Counted from the first letter of the stretch, positions 7,299 through 20,229 are shown. The stretch is DNA of 64,000 nucleotides from Symbiodinium natans (GCA_905221605.1 CAJNDS010002107.1:573386-637385); one strand, 5' to 3'. Program-made: numbers and translations. The notes: generated from the sequence alone by a model not told the origin.

Positions 7299-10090
7299 GG
7301 TGATCGAAATGGTGTACTGATGGCCGTCAGACAAATGAACCGTACATGTATCACTTGCTGCCAAATGTGCTCCTCGTGTGATACATATAGATAGGATGGC
7401 TACTAGACGAGAGGGATGAGTTAAAGCATCCAGGTTCACCCTGCCCTGCGGGGCTGGGTCCTTTAACATTTGTACGTTTTTTCCTCTGAATTAGGAGAAA
7501 AGTTGAGAGGAAAGACTTGCACGACTGTTGTGTGTGTGATTCAGTGAAACCTGCATAGAACCAAAATGGAAGGCGAAGGGCTCGCGAGGGGTTGGGATCC
7601 ACCTCGACGTCGCTGTAAGTCACGGTTCGGCGGTTGCAGAGGGCACCAGTAGCATTTCACTGTCTGGTGTGCTAAGCCCGATGCTACTTGCCATTTGTTA
7701 CCAACTCCGTGCCTCACACGTAGAGTATGCGCTTTGCGCTGGAAATATGAGACGCGCAGTTCCAAAGCAGCGACGCCGGTGCCATCGCCGAGCCTGGCAC
7801 GTCCGGGGCTCGGGGGGTTCTTTCGAATGGGTGATAATGGATGTATTGGTACATGTTCAGGGCGGCCCATAGTCATCAGAGGGATCGGGAAGCCGGGAAG
7901 CGTCATGTCTCTGTGTGTTGGAGTTTGCACACCACGATCAAGGTTCGCGAGCCCGGGCCCAAGACGCTTGCAAGCTTCATGGTTGTTCGAGGGTCCAGGC
8001 TTGAGTCGGCTTGAATGGGGCTAAGAGCGGCCGAGGCGCTCGATCAGAGATGGCCTCGTTCCTTTTCTTGGCCATGGCCTTGCAAAGTGGGAGAGCAGAA
8101 ATTGAGAGATGACGAGAACTGAGGAATACTGAGGATAAGTTCGCACATGTCTGAGGTGCACGGCTTGGCTGCAGAATCTTGCTTCGATTCATGCTGGGCA
8201 GCGGAGGGACTAGTCAGCCACAGGAAATGATTTGATTAGGCATGGTTTTGGGCTGTTGGGGTTTAGTTGGGTGGACATGCTTCTTCCTCTCTACCTTCGT
8301 TCCGACATGGCTCTCACCAAGGAACTTCTGGAGCACCAGGACACGTTCCGCAGCGAGAGCGAAGCGGTTCTCGCACAAGTAGGGAAGGAAGGAGGGAATC
8401 GAAGGAACGAGTCGAAGGGAAAGCAAGGAAGGAAGAAAAATCAATTGGATCGTTTTTTGACCTGGCCTTCTGATGTTGAAGCTTGTGCCCCTCCGTCAAC
8501 CTTCCGTCTAAGATGTCAGCAATGCTTTGATCAGACTTTGATCACGGGCCGATTCTAGGCAGTGTCTACGCATGTACACTCGTGCTCCGTTTGAGGCAGC
8601 TTTGGGAGCCATTGGAGCGCTGTGAGTCCAAATCTACACACTGGGAGCGGCGAGAGCGTGGGGGAGCAGTGATCGGGGCGAGGGTTCGCTGGATCACTAC
8701 GGGATGCGGGGCTCAACACCCTCTGACACCTCGCTGTGGCCGAGGCTTCCTTCGGGGCCTCCTCCCATGCTCCATCTACTCCATCCTCTTATGTTGAATG
8801 CAAGACAAGAAAGTTTTTCTCTCTCGCCGTATTACGAAGGGCCCGCGGGCATGCTCAGGTGAGGTGGGAATGCATAGTGTCCTATGGCACATGAAGGTGT
8901 GACGCTTCCTAACAAAGTTGGAGAGAGCTCGGAGTTGCCAGTAGAAGAATTCTATGGTCTGTTCTTAAGCCCAAGAGCCTTGTTCTGAATGAGAAGAGAA
9001 ATTGTGACTTTGGGCAGAAGGTCTTCCGTCTGCCAAATTTTTGAGAATCTCATTGCTGAGACCACACACGACTTCCCCATGTCTTGTGATCAATAAGACA
9101 GCCCCTTTCCTGATTAAGAAACGATGCTTTGTTCATAGCAAAAAATAGACATATGTCTTCTTTTTCTGAAATAGAGACGGGAACCTGCGCAGTTCGCAAG
9201 CCATTTTTGACTTTCGTAAGCATTGCGGGAGTCCCGCCTGATCAAGTACGAGGTAAGACGCCCCCTCACATTGGAAGTAGCCTAGAAGGCCGTAACAAAC
9301 CCAGTGCATTGCGTCTTCATCTTGCTGAGAACAAGCGTAGCCCGTAGAAAAAGTCCTCGAGCATCCTCAATACGAAGAAGGGCGCAGTTTTGTTCAGAGG
9401 AAGAGGGGCTTCGGATTTTTCCTTCAACTTGAGAGAAGGGTTCTCATGTCTTGAGAATATAATAAGAGAGACTTTCTTTTGTCCAATTACGAGCAAAGCA
9501 ACGCAGAAGACATGATACGGACGCAGGAACGGTCCCTTCTCTTCTCATCATAGCAAAAGCGCTTACGAGCCAGAAGTCCACCCCCTTCATCCTGGAAAAC
9601 AAAAGAACGCCATAATCTTCAGAACATTAAGGCGAAGGCTCTCACTTCTGAGTAGATATGGGACTTTCCTTTTATCCACTAAGCATGGAAAAGCTTGCGA
9701 CGGATACGAATAGGCAAGAAGGCTCTTGTTACCAAGGAGGGACACTGTCTCGTTTTGAATAAGTTCGTCGGCAAAGTTCTCATGTTCACAAAGTCGTAGA
9801 AAGAAAAGGTTGTCTTGTTGGATCATGCAACCTCAAAGACTCCTGGCCTTACCAAAAGCAGAACAGTTGCAACAGTGACCGATTCCGATGAACAACTAGG
9901 AAGAAAGCAGCCCATCCTCTTCTCAAAGAGCGATGGGACCCTCCGAAGAAGTGAAAACGTCTTGATTTTTGGTCGGAAGGAAGTGAGAGTGCCCCTGTAA
10001 ATCTTCGTAGGAACTTGGAATCATCCCCTCAGTCTTGCGAAGGAAAACTGGAAAGACGAGTTCCTGCGCCCCCTCCACTTCTTACTTAGA
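7299..10090. other. Host non-coding DNA, no gene supported
   Basis: Many short frames exist on both strands, but none has a convincing composition, domain or splice boundaries. The part from about 8.9 to 10.1 kb is rich in GAAG/CTTC-type sequence. I see no RNA gene. Confidence 0.4.
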
Positions 10091-10097
10091 AAAGAGG

Positions 10098-10129
<32 letters not shown>

Positions 10130-10149
10130 AAGTGAGAGAAAGAGCGAGA
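10091..10149. repeat. (GA)n microsatellite
   Basis: GA dinucleotides with a few AAAG interruptions; on the other strand this gives Leu/Ser runs in spurious frames. Confidence 0.85.
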
Positions 10150-11337
10150 CGGAGGGGGGCTCTGTGCGGAGGAAGGATGCCAGACACTAGCTTTAAATAG
10201 GTTTGAAAATTTGAAAACTCACCTAAGGTCAAGATCCCGGTAAATGACACGACTTGTTGATCCCATTGTGTTGATCCCTTACCCTCAGAAGTCAAGAGGA
10301 GGTCTGTGACAAAAGAGCGCCCCAAAGAGTTTGAGGAACTACTTCAGCTAGAAGCAAACAATATAAAGGAGTGGGACACTTCCGTTGTCGGTAGATGCGG
10401 CATATACAAGTAGAGAACGACCGCTACTGGGACCAATCCTATCAAGTCACTTGCGCCACCTTTGTGATGACTTGACCAACTCCTGTAGCTCGTACGGGAT
10501 TTGTGTGATGTTCAGAACCTTGTATTTGTTTATAATGCAAGGCACGCGTCCGGTGTCTTAGAAGACCGCATCTATCCTGCTTCGGAGATCAGGTGCCTGG
10601 AGAGATGTAAAAGTGCCGAAAATTGAAGCCAGCTATACGGTTTGGACAGGCTTTTGGAGGGTTTTCGAAGGGCACGAAAGAAGCTTAGCCATTCTGATTC
10701 GGTATTTCAGGTGCTTGTGAGGATGTCAGCAGGGAACGATCGAACGGAGATACTTAGCTGCATAATTCTTTTGGGGTTTCATTATGTCCGACGCATCTCG
10801 CCCCAAAAACCCCCCGACCACAGCGGACAACGGAGGGCGGGACAACTTCCAATCGCAACTTCCCATGTATCGCACGGGCATCGGACCGAACAACGGTTCA
10901 GGAAACACCTTGTCAGAAGTTAACTTCATGAGTCAGCCGCACCTGTATATGTCTGCCCCAGAAGACGTTTCAGGTTGCAGCCCAGGGTGCCGGTCAGATG
11001 GAATCTGCACCTGTGTTTCTTCAATTAAAGTGCTGTCAACCCGCTTTGTTTTGTTAATGAACGATTACAAGGCTGCACAGTCAGCGGGTCAGAAGACCCT
11101 CTTGGACCTGGCTGTATGGGGAAAATAGTGTGCCAAAAGTTGTGGAAGGTGTCAATGCACGTGGCAAGGACACAGAAGGAAGTGCCGCAGACGGACGAAG
11201 CGCCATTGAACAGTTGAACGTTTACGATGGGTGAACCAGAAGCCACCCAGCCCGTGATGCCTCCGCTCGTTGTTGGCGTCTTATAGCACAGGCATCAATA
11301 GCTCATTTTACATGTGCAGGCGTCAGATCTGCTTATC

Positions 11338-11410
11338 TTCCTTCCTTCCTTCCTTCCTTCCTTCCTTCCTTCCTTCCTTCCTTCCTTCCTTCCCTCTCTC
11401 TCTCTCTCAG
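11338..11410. repeat. (CCTT)n followed by (CT)n microsatellite
   Basis: About fourteen CCTT units are followed by a CT run. The pyrimidine-only strand could form triplex DNA. Flanks (10150-11337 and 11411-12889) hold no gene I can support; 11930-12080 is locally very GC-rich. Confidence 0.9.
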
Positions 11411-12889
11411 CTGCTACCATCGCGCAGCGCAGGACCTCGGAGCTCCGGAAACTGCCTGGCACTCGAGTTTTCTTGCTGCAAGATGGAATTGAGTGCACTG
11501 CGATGCCGTGATTGGGCGACGTCTTTTCATGCACTTGGCATCGCCCGTGCCGCCGAAGGGCGCCAATGCAATGCACGAAGCACGCTTCCGCGCCAATCTC
11601 ACCCTTCCGACTTCCCACCGCGCGCCAAACCAGGGCTGCCAACCCCAACCAAAAGCATATAGCGGCATATACATACACGTCGAGCTCTTTCGTGCTCGGC
11701 AGTGACTCGGCTTGTTGTGGATCTCTGTGTTGGTTTCTCAGTTTCGAATGCAACTCTATGTGGCCCCAGGATGCATTCCCGATGCTGCTGTTTGTTTTAC
11801 AGGACATGGCCTGTCGATTTTCGACACTAAGATAAATACCTTGGTCACAGATTCTCCGGCATCATAACGATAATTAATCATGCGTCCGTGCGGGTCGTTT
11901 ACTGCTTGTGCTCTGCCGCTACCGCCCCCACCGAAGCTGTGCCCACCGCCGCGCGCACGCTGCCCCCGCCGCCACTGCCCGCCACCGCTGCCGATGCCGG
12001 GCTGCTGCCCACGGCCCCCTGCGGGTGGCCCCCTGCGGGTGGCCCGCTGCACACTGCCCACTACCCCCTGCCCGCTGCCTGCTGCCACGTGCTGCTGTTT
12101 GCAGGAATCTGTGCAGAAGCATCTGGACAGGCACGCGTTGTGCGGTGAGAATGTTATAGGTTATAATTGTGTGCGATCTATTTTGCTGCTCATTCAAGCA
12201 TGCTGTTCGGCATCGTCCAAGCTTTACAGGTCTGAGGTGCTCGACCACGAGGACATGCAGCTTCGAGTGATGTTCTCACGCGCAGTTGCAGGGCTGGCTG
12301 GCTTGCGCATGGCCCCGGCAACGCCATTCCAACGTGGCGCTTGCAGTGTTTCCTGCGGCACTTAGAGTCTGCCCGGCTAGTGACCTCCCGATGCAGCACG
12401 ACATTCTTTTTGGTGGAGTAGTTGCTTGAGGGTTGCTGGCCAATTAGGCCATGTCGCATAGGGCTGTGTCCACAAAGACCGCAGAACCTCGGGCACGGAA
12501 GATTCAGAGTGGGTTGGACAGGGGGAAGAGGTGGGGAGGGGATCCACTGTGCTGAAAAGTGACGGCACCTGGCTCGGCTCGAAATGGGATGATACATGAC
12601 CTGGGCGAGAACGCATGCAGGATAAAGGCAAAGGCCAGATCCAGCCCAGAACCCAGGTTTGCAGCCGAGAGCCCTGCTGTGGACACCAGGGCACGGTGTT
12701 CCATGCAGGTTAAGGCTCATTGTGAATCCGGGGCTCTGGTGGGAGGACGTTCTGGAATCGAGCTCCATGATGGCATGGACATGGCAACGCAAGGAGAGCA
12801 AGGCAGGATACGTTGCTGATGATTGTTGAACACATGTGACATTGTGCCTGCTCGGGCTTCAACTTGCTACTGCCTTTCCCATACCACAG

Positions 12890-13030
12890 GATCTTGGCAC
12901 CAACCACACGCCCCTGCCGAAAAGGCAGCGCGACGCAAGAACGGTGAAGGCCGCCGGGTCTGGGAATACATTTAGCGCTGCGCGACCCGCCTGGGCCGGG
13001 GCCTGCCCAGCCTCGCAAACCGGAGAGGGT
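12890..13030 (+). CDS. Candidate internal exon, unknown protein
   Basis: The stretch lies between an acceptor CCACAG/G (12889/12890) and a consensus donor GGT/GTAAGT (13030/13031). It is 141 bases, exactly 47 codons, open and phase 0 at both ends. The predicted segment is basic in the first half (PLPKRQRDARTVKA) and Ala/Pro/Gly-rich after. No family is recognised. The matching splice sites and symmetric phase are the support; neighbouring exons were not found. Confidence 0.35.
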
Positions 13031-14704
13031 GTAAGTAAGGTGCTATCAAGCTTCCGAGCTTGGAGAGGCTTGGTGCAACATTCCCTTTTGGGGATCCTGT
13101 GACGCACACGCACGTACAGCATATGTACAGGATAGACAAGCAGGATGGGTAGACTGAGGGGAACAGAGGGACGAGTAGTCGGGGTGAGAGGGGTGGTTGG
13201 GGGCAGGGGGGGGAGGGGGGGAGAGGGTCCCCCAGATCTGATGCACCGACACCTGTGGGGGGTAACCCTTCCAGGCGGAAGGTGGGGTACTCGCTTTATG
13301 CTACCCATACACCTTACTGCTTGAGGTCTCCGCGGATTTTGGACATTGGACCCATTTGACTTCTTCACTTCGCAGAATGAACATCGACGATTCCTTCGCA
13401 TTTCTTCAGTCCTAGTCCGAATACGGTTTGCTTTGCTACTTCTTCGTCCTCGGCATGGCGCTAAAGAGTAAACAACACAGCTCCAGAAAAAGGCTTCAAT
13501 GCAAGATGTTGTCTCATGGACCTGAATGACATGAGTTTTTCAGGCCAGCACTCTGACCTCAGCGTGTTTCAGCTTTTAGTGTTGTGTATTTAGTGCCTTC
13601 AAGTCGTGTACTGTACGTGGGTTATGCCGGTTATGCAATGTTCTGCACTTGTTCGCCCTTTCTCTCGGAGGCGTTGCAAGCACCTCTCCTCCGCTCTTCG
13701 AGAGCCCCCGAGGCACTCGGGTGGGAAGATATTGGAGCAGCGAAAAATGGCATTGAGGAATGCCTGCTTGATTGCTGTCCGCGCTAGCCAAGAACTCTCA
13801 TGTATCGGGTCAGGCCTGCGGTCCCCGAATACCCCCGACTTTGACGGTCTTGAAAGACACGCTCCCGAGCACTCGAGTCGGAGGCACAAATCCCCCGAGG
13901 TCTAGAAACACATGTTTAGCTACTAACTGCAAGACGTGGCTTACTGGGAAAGGCGTGGCTTGAAAATGGTTTGTCCACGCGCTGCAAGGTTGAGACAGTT
14001 GTGAGGTGGCTGCACAGCCCACATCAAGTCAACATCTGGAGAATGTTGCTTCCCAGCGTTTGGGCCGTCCAAGAAGCAACGGCATGTCAACACTAGGTGT
14101 GTCCAACACCAAGAGCGGGAGGGTTTAGTGAGGTGGCTGCACGGATGTGCGCAGTGCGCCCGAGGTGGCTTTGGCACATTTTGGAGTGACCAATCTGGGA
14201 GGGTTGGGTTGGCACGAAAATGGGTGCGATAGGCCGAGGTCCCAAGCCTTAGTCACGGCTGAACGAGCTAGACTCTAGAACATTGCCGAAATTGCTGAAT
14301 CTAAGATTACCTTGGCAAGGTACTACTTGTTGCTGGCCCTGCACTGTTTCCACATTAAGCCCTATAGGCCAGCTCTAACGTGCGAACACCTCGTATCCAC
14401 AGCCATCGTCGCCTCAGAAAATTTTCTCCGTGGGCTTCAAGTTCTCTCATGTTACACTGGCAGCTGGAGAGGCGGACGTTTTTTGCTTGGCCGCCGAATA
14501 ACGTCGCAACAGGACTACCATGCACTTCCTCCAACGATAGAACCTGAATCATGCATGGTGATCTTGGGGAATGGGAGCTCCCACGCCCCCACATAGGCAA
14601 GAACCAGTGCAAGTCTGCGTCCACGTAAAGTTGCTGAGCAAGACGCAGAGTTCCACCTCGCAGTGAGAGATGAAGCCATGACGTTTGCACGGAAGTTCAC
14701 TTTC
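13031..14704. other. Non-coding DNA with GC-rich patches
   Basis: No exon is supported here. A G-rich tract lies at about 13195-13230. Two similar phrases around 'ttgtgaggtggctgcac' occur at about 13998 and 14130, a short degenerate repeat. Confidence 0.35.
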
Positions 14705-14830
14705 CTTGCCGCTTTGCCGCTTTCAGCAAGTGAGCAGGCCTCGGCCTGTTCGGACGCCGGCTCGGCCGCCTTCTCGGCCATGGTCGCGGCGGTGCGCAGG
14801 CATGGCCGCAGCGCCTTGAAGGTCGCACTG
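14705..14830 (-). CDS. Candidate internal exon, Ala/Glu-rich helix
   Basis: The minus strand is open for 126 bases between an acceptor CCCAG/C (14831/14830) and an AAG/GAAAGT boundary (14705/14704), which would be a GA-type donor of the sort reported in dinoflagellates. Codon third positions are GC-rich. The segment includes TMAEKAAEPASEQAEACSLA, a likely amphipathic helix. Intron phase would be 2 at both ends. The protein is unknown. The unusual donor is an inference from position and could instead be a nearby GC or GT site. Confidence 0.35.
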
Positions 14831-15002
14831 CTGGGCACTTAAACAGAGTCAGAGCTGAGAGTGATCTTTTGTCTTCCTTGGCACCATGCGGCACCACTGC
14901 AGCTGCCTAGCTCCTACTCCATTGCTCTGCTCCTCGACCTCTCCTTTCACTTTGACAGCACGCGGCCCAGAGAAGCAGATTTTCGGTGCTCTCCATAACA
15001 GG

Positions 15003-15080
15003 ACAATGGGACCCTACAATCATCCTTTGGCCACAGGAACCACAATGATCACAATGGGACCCTACAATCATCCTTTGGCC
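15003..15080. repeat. 48-bp tandem repeat, about 1.6 copies
   Basis: A perfect 30-base phrase beginning ACAATGGGACCCTACAATCA occurs at 15003 and again at 15051. Confidence 0.85.
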
Positions 15081-16135
15081 TCGCCCTGGTGTGCTGGTGT
15101 GCATTTGGCGACAAAAGAGAACCCTGGCCCTTGTGCCGGCACCAAGAGAGACACAAGTGGCAAAGCCCTCGGTCATGACATCACCTAGAAGCATCTGTGC
15201 TGAGATGGGCTACCTAGGCTCCACGTCACATGAAGAAACAGCCAAGACAAAGGAAGGAAACGACACCAGCTGCACGGGAGAACTACTGTAGCCAATGGAT
15301 GCAGCAGGAAAGCTGCTTGCGTCCCACCCTGTGTCCCACCCTGTTTTGCGGCTGCTGGGCATTTGAGCTTTCTCGGGCTCTGCTTGCGCCGATATAATGT
15401 TTGCTTGATGTTCGCCGAGGCGTGTTGGTGTGCTCCGTGAGCTACCTCTCCAGTTACGGCTCCCAGTACGCCGGGTTAGGCACTTACGGATCTTGCGGAT
15501 TGAGAGCCGCAGGACACACCATAATTAGGTAAAAGAGAACGGAGCGGAGCTCGGAGGGAGCGCATGCATGAGGGGCTCCCTGCGCCGTGCCAGCGCACGT
15601 GGTGTGGGCGTTGCCGCTGGGGCGACGGCACATCCCCAAGCTGTCGGGAGCACTGACAAGCTTCACAAGCTTCACAACTCCACAGAGGGTGAAAAGCAGC
15701 TTTTTGCCTCGCGCAGTGGCAGGTGGGTAGTCTACTGCGCCGGATGAGCCTTGCCGAGGCCGAGAATGTCGCGATGTCCATTTCAAGGGGTACTGTATGC
15801 GTATAGACTATAGGAGCGATCCGCTGTAAGGCGGAGAAAGGCGGCATATGGCGGCGCAACGATCCTGCCAGGGTAGACCCCATGCAAACAGTAGCCCAGA
15901 AGTCCGAAAGTGAGGACAGTACGCGCTACGCGAACACAGACGTCCAGAAGCGAGAACGCGATATTCGTTCAAGGATGCGAGCGCGCGGTCTTTAGCGACC
16001 TACCCCCGCTTGCCCTGAAGCGTGGGAACCCCTTACATTTTTGACACACGGTTTGGGGAAAAACGGGGACTCTGGAAGGATTGAAGGAGTTAGTCTGAGT
16101 TGGGGCGCTCGGCTGTGATTTGTTGTTGAAAGCAG

Positions 16136-16261
16136 GCGGCTTTGCCGGCGACGCTGGGTTTCATCGGGGCTTGGGCCTTCGCCGCCATGCTGGTCTACTT
16201 CCGCAACGGCCCCTACTCCTATGTTCTTGGCCTCGGAACCTCGGAGTCCTGGAGTCTCCGC
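16136..16261 (+). CDS. Candidate exon with a transmembrane helix
   Basis: From acceptor AGCAG/G (16135/16136) the frame is open through a hydrophobic stretch (TLGFIGAWAFAAMLVYF) that would span a membrane, followed by RNGPYSYVLG. A possible GT donor after 16261 makes the exon 126 bases, 42 codons, phase 0. The family is not recognised. A minus-strand frame over 16161-16361 also looks protein-like (acidic, disordered), so strand is not fully certain. The 15081-16135 flank holds nothing I can support. Confidence 0.35.
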
Positions 16262-18663
16262 GTATCTCCGCGTCATCTGAGTCTTCTGGGTCGCCTGAGG
16301 TGGGCTTCTGCTCGGCCTTCACGGCCGTCAAGTTCCTTTCCTGTAACTCGGCTGACCCCACAGCCTCCGATCATACGGCATAGCATCCACGAGCGAGGCA
16401 GCGTATGAGGTGCAAGGTGCTCTTTGAATAATCGAAGCCAGCACTTCCTTTAGGCGACAGCCTGCAACTCGCCACGACATGCAATTCGACGATGTACGCG
16501 TGTTGCCCGACCCAACTGGCACCAGCTGCACATTGCACTTTCTGTTGTGCTCTCATGTTTTCTGCCCTCTGCTGTCCTCTCTTCACTGCGTGTTGAGGCC
16601 TGCTGGCCGCAGCAGTGGAGCTGCCGGGACGCCAGTGATGAATCAGCAACTGCAAACTGTCATGGACACCAACCGCCACAATTAAATGGAGGCTGGTGCT
16701 GCCCGTGGACGCACGTGACCTCCTGCAGCGGCCCAAGCGTGCGTGCACGCGCGGAGTCACGCAGTGGCCGATAATCGAAACTTTCATGGATTCTCGGCAT
16801 CGAAGCAAAAGAACCCTACAAACTGAACGACAGGCATCCAAGTGACCAGTCTGAATACCAGAATAAATGGTCCAATGCAAGCCTTTTCATTGGACTCGTA
16901 CTTGCATACACAGGCAGTCTGCCTGAATTCAATGAGATGCTAAAGGCTCGCCTGTCCTGGCTTGCAAAACCTTTAGCTAAGAAGAAACATGCGTGTTTTT
17001 CCGAGAAGGGAAAGAACGACTATCGTCACCCCCGTTGAAAAACAACAGCCCCCTGCACTTCAGAATGTGAGACGAAACCTATCCAATGCGGGTGCTCAGC
17101 GACAACAGGAACGCCAGACTGTCCTTTTGGCGCTTTGGAACTCCATATAGGACTATATAGCGAAATCAAGCGAAATCCCACGATCTTTGACCCACGGGTG
17201 AAGGTATCTTTTTGTTGTCTTTTTTTTGCATGGTCACGCTTGTCCCACGTTCTTTATGATGCTTGACCACTGGCTAAGCGACTTCATTGAAAGCTGTGGC
17301 ATGAGGCGAAAAGTCTTGCACACAGGCACAGCCATTGCCACAGGGGCTACAGATCACCTAAAATGTTTCTCCAATCACCCCGCAGGGATAGGCCAGGGGT
17401 TCCATCAGGGCCCTTGATTGATATCGGTTTGAGAGGATGTTATGAAAGGCCGCGCAACGCTTCCGGCAGGAATGTTGCCATGGGCGACTCGCGGCGTTAA
17501 CTCTCGACGATTGCAATGAGAGCCACAATGACCCTCACATAGATACGACATAGTTACGTAGGCCTGACACACCTGTTGATGCAGGAATGCAGGCCTGTGG
17601 GCCCCCTGCTTGATGCTTCAAACATCGCAACCAGACATTCTGCAGCTTAGCATCAGGGTGCACACGTTCACACTTGCTGCTGTAAGGTGCAAGAGTAGGC
17701 ACAGGGGTCTTTTGCCGAGGCAGGCGCGAGTGGCCTCGAGCCTGGTGGGTCGCAGCCCCAAAAGCTGACAGCTCCCGAGAAACGGAGGGTTTCGCTTCGC
17801 TGGGCGAAAGTTGATGGGTTCAACTATTGTCGGGATGGCTCGCAACTCGCATCTTCCAGGGTCACATGTTACTTCAAAGTTTGATGGAGTGTCGAGGCAT
17901 CGTGCTGAGTGTGTGGAAAAAGGCCCACTTAGTAGCGGGCAGCGGGACATATCTTCTGTTGTTTGCACGTTTCTCAGCACCTTCTCCTGTGTCCTTCTTG
18001 CTTCAGCTGTTGTCGTTTGTGGTCTTCCTGTAAGGAGCTGTCAAGACCGTCATGGACGTCTCACTGTCATGGTCAGGTATAGGAAGTCCTTGGTTCGTAT
18101 TCTACGACTGCGTGATCCTGCTTGTCAAGACGTGTTGTGTCGGCTTATGCCGACCTCGTGGCTTGTGCATAGCACTGGGATGGTGATGTCACGAAAGCTC
18201 GCTCTTTGAATCTTGCGGGAGTTTTCGTTTGCAATCTTCTTGTTTGGGCCCCCCCCCCCCCTCCTTGGCCTGAACTGTAAGCAGACGCCCTGCTTTGTCC
18301 TCGAGAATATTGGAGGCCCCCCCGCCCGCTCCTCTCCTGACCTCGCACGCTCCCAAGAGCTGCAGCTAAACCCAACGCGCAAAGTAAATTCTGTCAGGCC
18401 ATCAGCTTGCAAAGTCCGAGTCCTTTGCTGCAGCAGCTGCAAGTAAACCCTGCCGAAAAACACCGGCCGCGTTCCCACCTCGGGGCCCAGCTCAAATTCG
18501 CCCGGCTCTCAAGTTTCAGATAGTTCCAGTGTCTCGTTTCGTTTGGCAACGTTCAAGTTTCCAGCGCGCTGTGTGCGAAAAGAATGTGCAGCCCTCCTTT
18601 ACCAAAACGCTTTTTTCTCTTGATGGAACACGGCAGAGCGGCACGTTCTGCAAGAATTCCTGA
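16262..18663. other. Non-coding DNA, no gene supported
   Basis: Nothing beyond short chance frames is seen. A poly-C run of about 13 lies at 18248-18262. Confidence 0.35.
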
Positions 18664-18836
18664 GACCCCCCGCCCCCCCCCCCCCCCCCCCCCCCCTCCC
18701 CCCCCCCCCTCCCGCCCCCCCCCCCCCTCCCCCCCCCCCCCCTCCTCCCCCCCCCTCCCCCTCCCCCCCCCCGCCCTCCCTCCCCCCCCCCCCCCTCCCC
18801 TCCCCCCCCCCTCCCCCCCCCCCTTCCCCCCCCCAA
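18664..18836. repeat. 170-base C tract with sparse T/G
   Basis: The plus strand is nearly pure C, broken by single T, TCC or G. It gives Pro-rich and Gly-rich spurious frames of about 100 codons on both strands. The minus strand is a long G-quadruplex-capable tract. The next 200 bases carry TTTAGGG-like fragments (for example CCCTAAACCCTGAAACCCTAG near 18988). Confidence 0.9.
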
Positions 18837-19655
18837 ATCTGAAATTCGCCTGGGCCCACAAATATTTAAAATTAGGGGGGGCCTAATAAACCCTCAAACC
18901 TGAAATCCGAAGCGTAAAGAAACCTCAAAGCTGGAGTTGAAATGCGGACACAGGGGGACCTGATTCCTAATCTTGTCAGCCTTCAGCCCTAAACCCTGAA
19001 ACCCTAGTGGCTCAACTCAAGGGCGACCCCTCCCCCCTAATTCTCAAACAGGCTGGGTGCCGGCAGGGTCCGGGATTTTTTTTTGGAACTAGGGCGGGGT
19101 TTAGCATTAGGGGAAAGCGATTAGTGGACAACGTCGGCCTTACCTGCGCTGCGAAATGTCGGCATGAGACGACATGCTGCGTGACTAAATGCTGAGTTGA
19201 TAGTATTTAGCACGGCAATAAAAAGACTACAACGCCTCTTGCAGATTATTAGATTTACGTTCGATACGTTTGGGTTCTCAGCTGCTTTATTCTTGATTCC
19301 TTCTCCACTTGCTGGCACACAAAAACTGAATGATATGTCAGCGGGGTGTCCTTTCGGCTTGTGGGGCAAAACCATGGCTTCTAAAGTCGGCTGAAGCGCC
19401 CGCAATCGACTCTTCTATATGCGAGGTCTGTCGGTGGTGCTTCCAGCGCTGGTCACTGCCGACCCGGCTTGGCGCAGCTTCGCCAGGGAAGGGGCACAGC
19501 GAAGCTGTTCCGGTGCATTGGTTCAGAGAAGCGGCATCGCGCATGGTGACGGATACGCACTGCAGTTACCGGACCGTGCAGGGCAAGACATGGGTAGCAA
19601 CACATGTGTGACATTGAACCTCAGCATCATTTATGTGCACTTTAAGACTTTAAGA

Positions 19656-19773
19656 TTTTTAGACAAGGGCAAGAGCTATATGCATTGTACTGGAGAGGAC
19701 CTCACGGAACGACTTGTGGAGCTTGGCGCCTATGACAAGCACCCCCGCCGAACCCAGGTCGAAAGATTTCAAG
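19656..19773 (+). CDS. Candidate exon end, unknown protein
   Basis: An open frame ends at a donor CAAG/GTATGT (19773/19774). Its last part is protein-like, charged and helical (GEDLTERLVELGAYDKHPRR). The start is not fixed; I give the point where the composition becomes convincing. The next acceptor, at 19845/19846, opens the exon described next, but the phases do not match directly, so they may not be adjacent in one transcript. Confidence 0.3.
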
Positions 19774-19845
19774 GTATGTTGCAGAAGACATGAGAAAAAG
19801 TTTGCAGAAAGCAACTTAGCTTCCGGAGAGATGCTGTTTTGCCAG

Positions 19846-19967
19846 GTACCTCGAGTGGCGGGAAGGCTACATGCGCTGGCGACAGGGCCTGCACAGCGGT
19901 GCCAAGGGCGAGGTCACCAAGGGGAAAACTTTGGAAGAGACTCCGAGATCTGGCTCCTCGGACGCTG
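19846..19967 (+). CDS. Exon of a YLEWREG-type gene, unspliced paralogue of the exon pair at 30.5 kb
   Basis: After acceptor TTGCCAG/G the frame reads YLEWREGYMRWRQG and then HSGAKGEVTKG, ending before a possible donor GCTG/GTATAC. At 30531-30752 the same protein phrase (YLKWREG, then YLQWRSGGASGSKGEVVE) is split by a GC-AG intron; here the halves are contiguous. The repeat of the phrase at two loci with matching acceptors supports real coding sequence. The function is unknown. Confidence 0.45.
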
Positions 19968-20229
19968 GTATACGCTTTTCTTACAGTTTCGTGAGAACCT
20001 TTGCCCACTTCGCTGGAGCTTTGCTGAGGTTTGGGGGCAACCTCTTTCCGTCCGCGCGATCGCACGGACTCTGCACGCTTGGATCTGCGCGCGCCTCAAA
20101 GGTCATAGGTTGAATCGATCAGGCGAATCTTCTTCTGGAGCATGCAGAGGGGAGAATGCAGAAGAGAGAGTACATGGGGAGCGCTCTGTGGGCAGGCACC
20201 CCGCGGCGGTAGAGCTCGCAGCTCCTTCC

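Noticed and set aside
18553-18886. Pro-rich (plus) and Gly-rich (minus) frames of about 100 codons
   Set aside because: They are translations of the near-pure C tract; no flanking coding sequence joins them.
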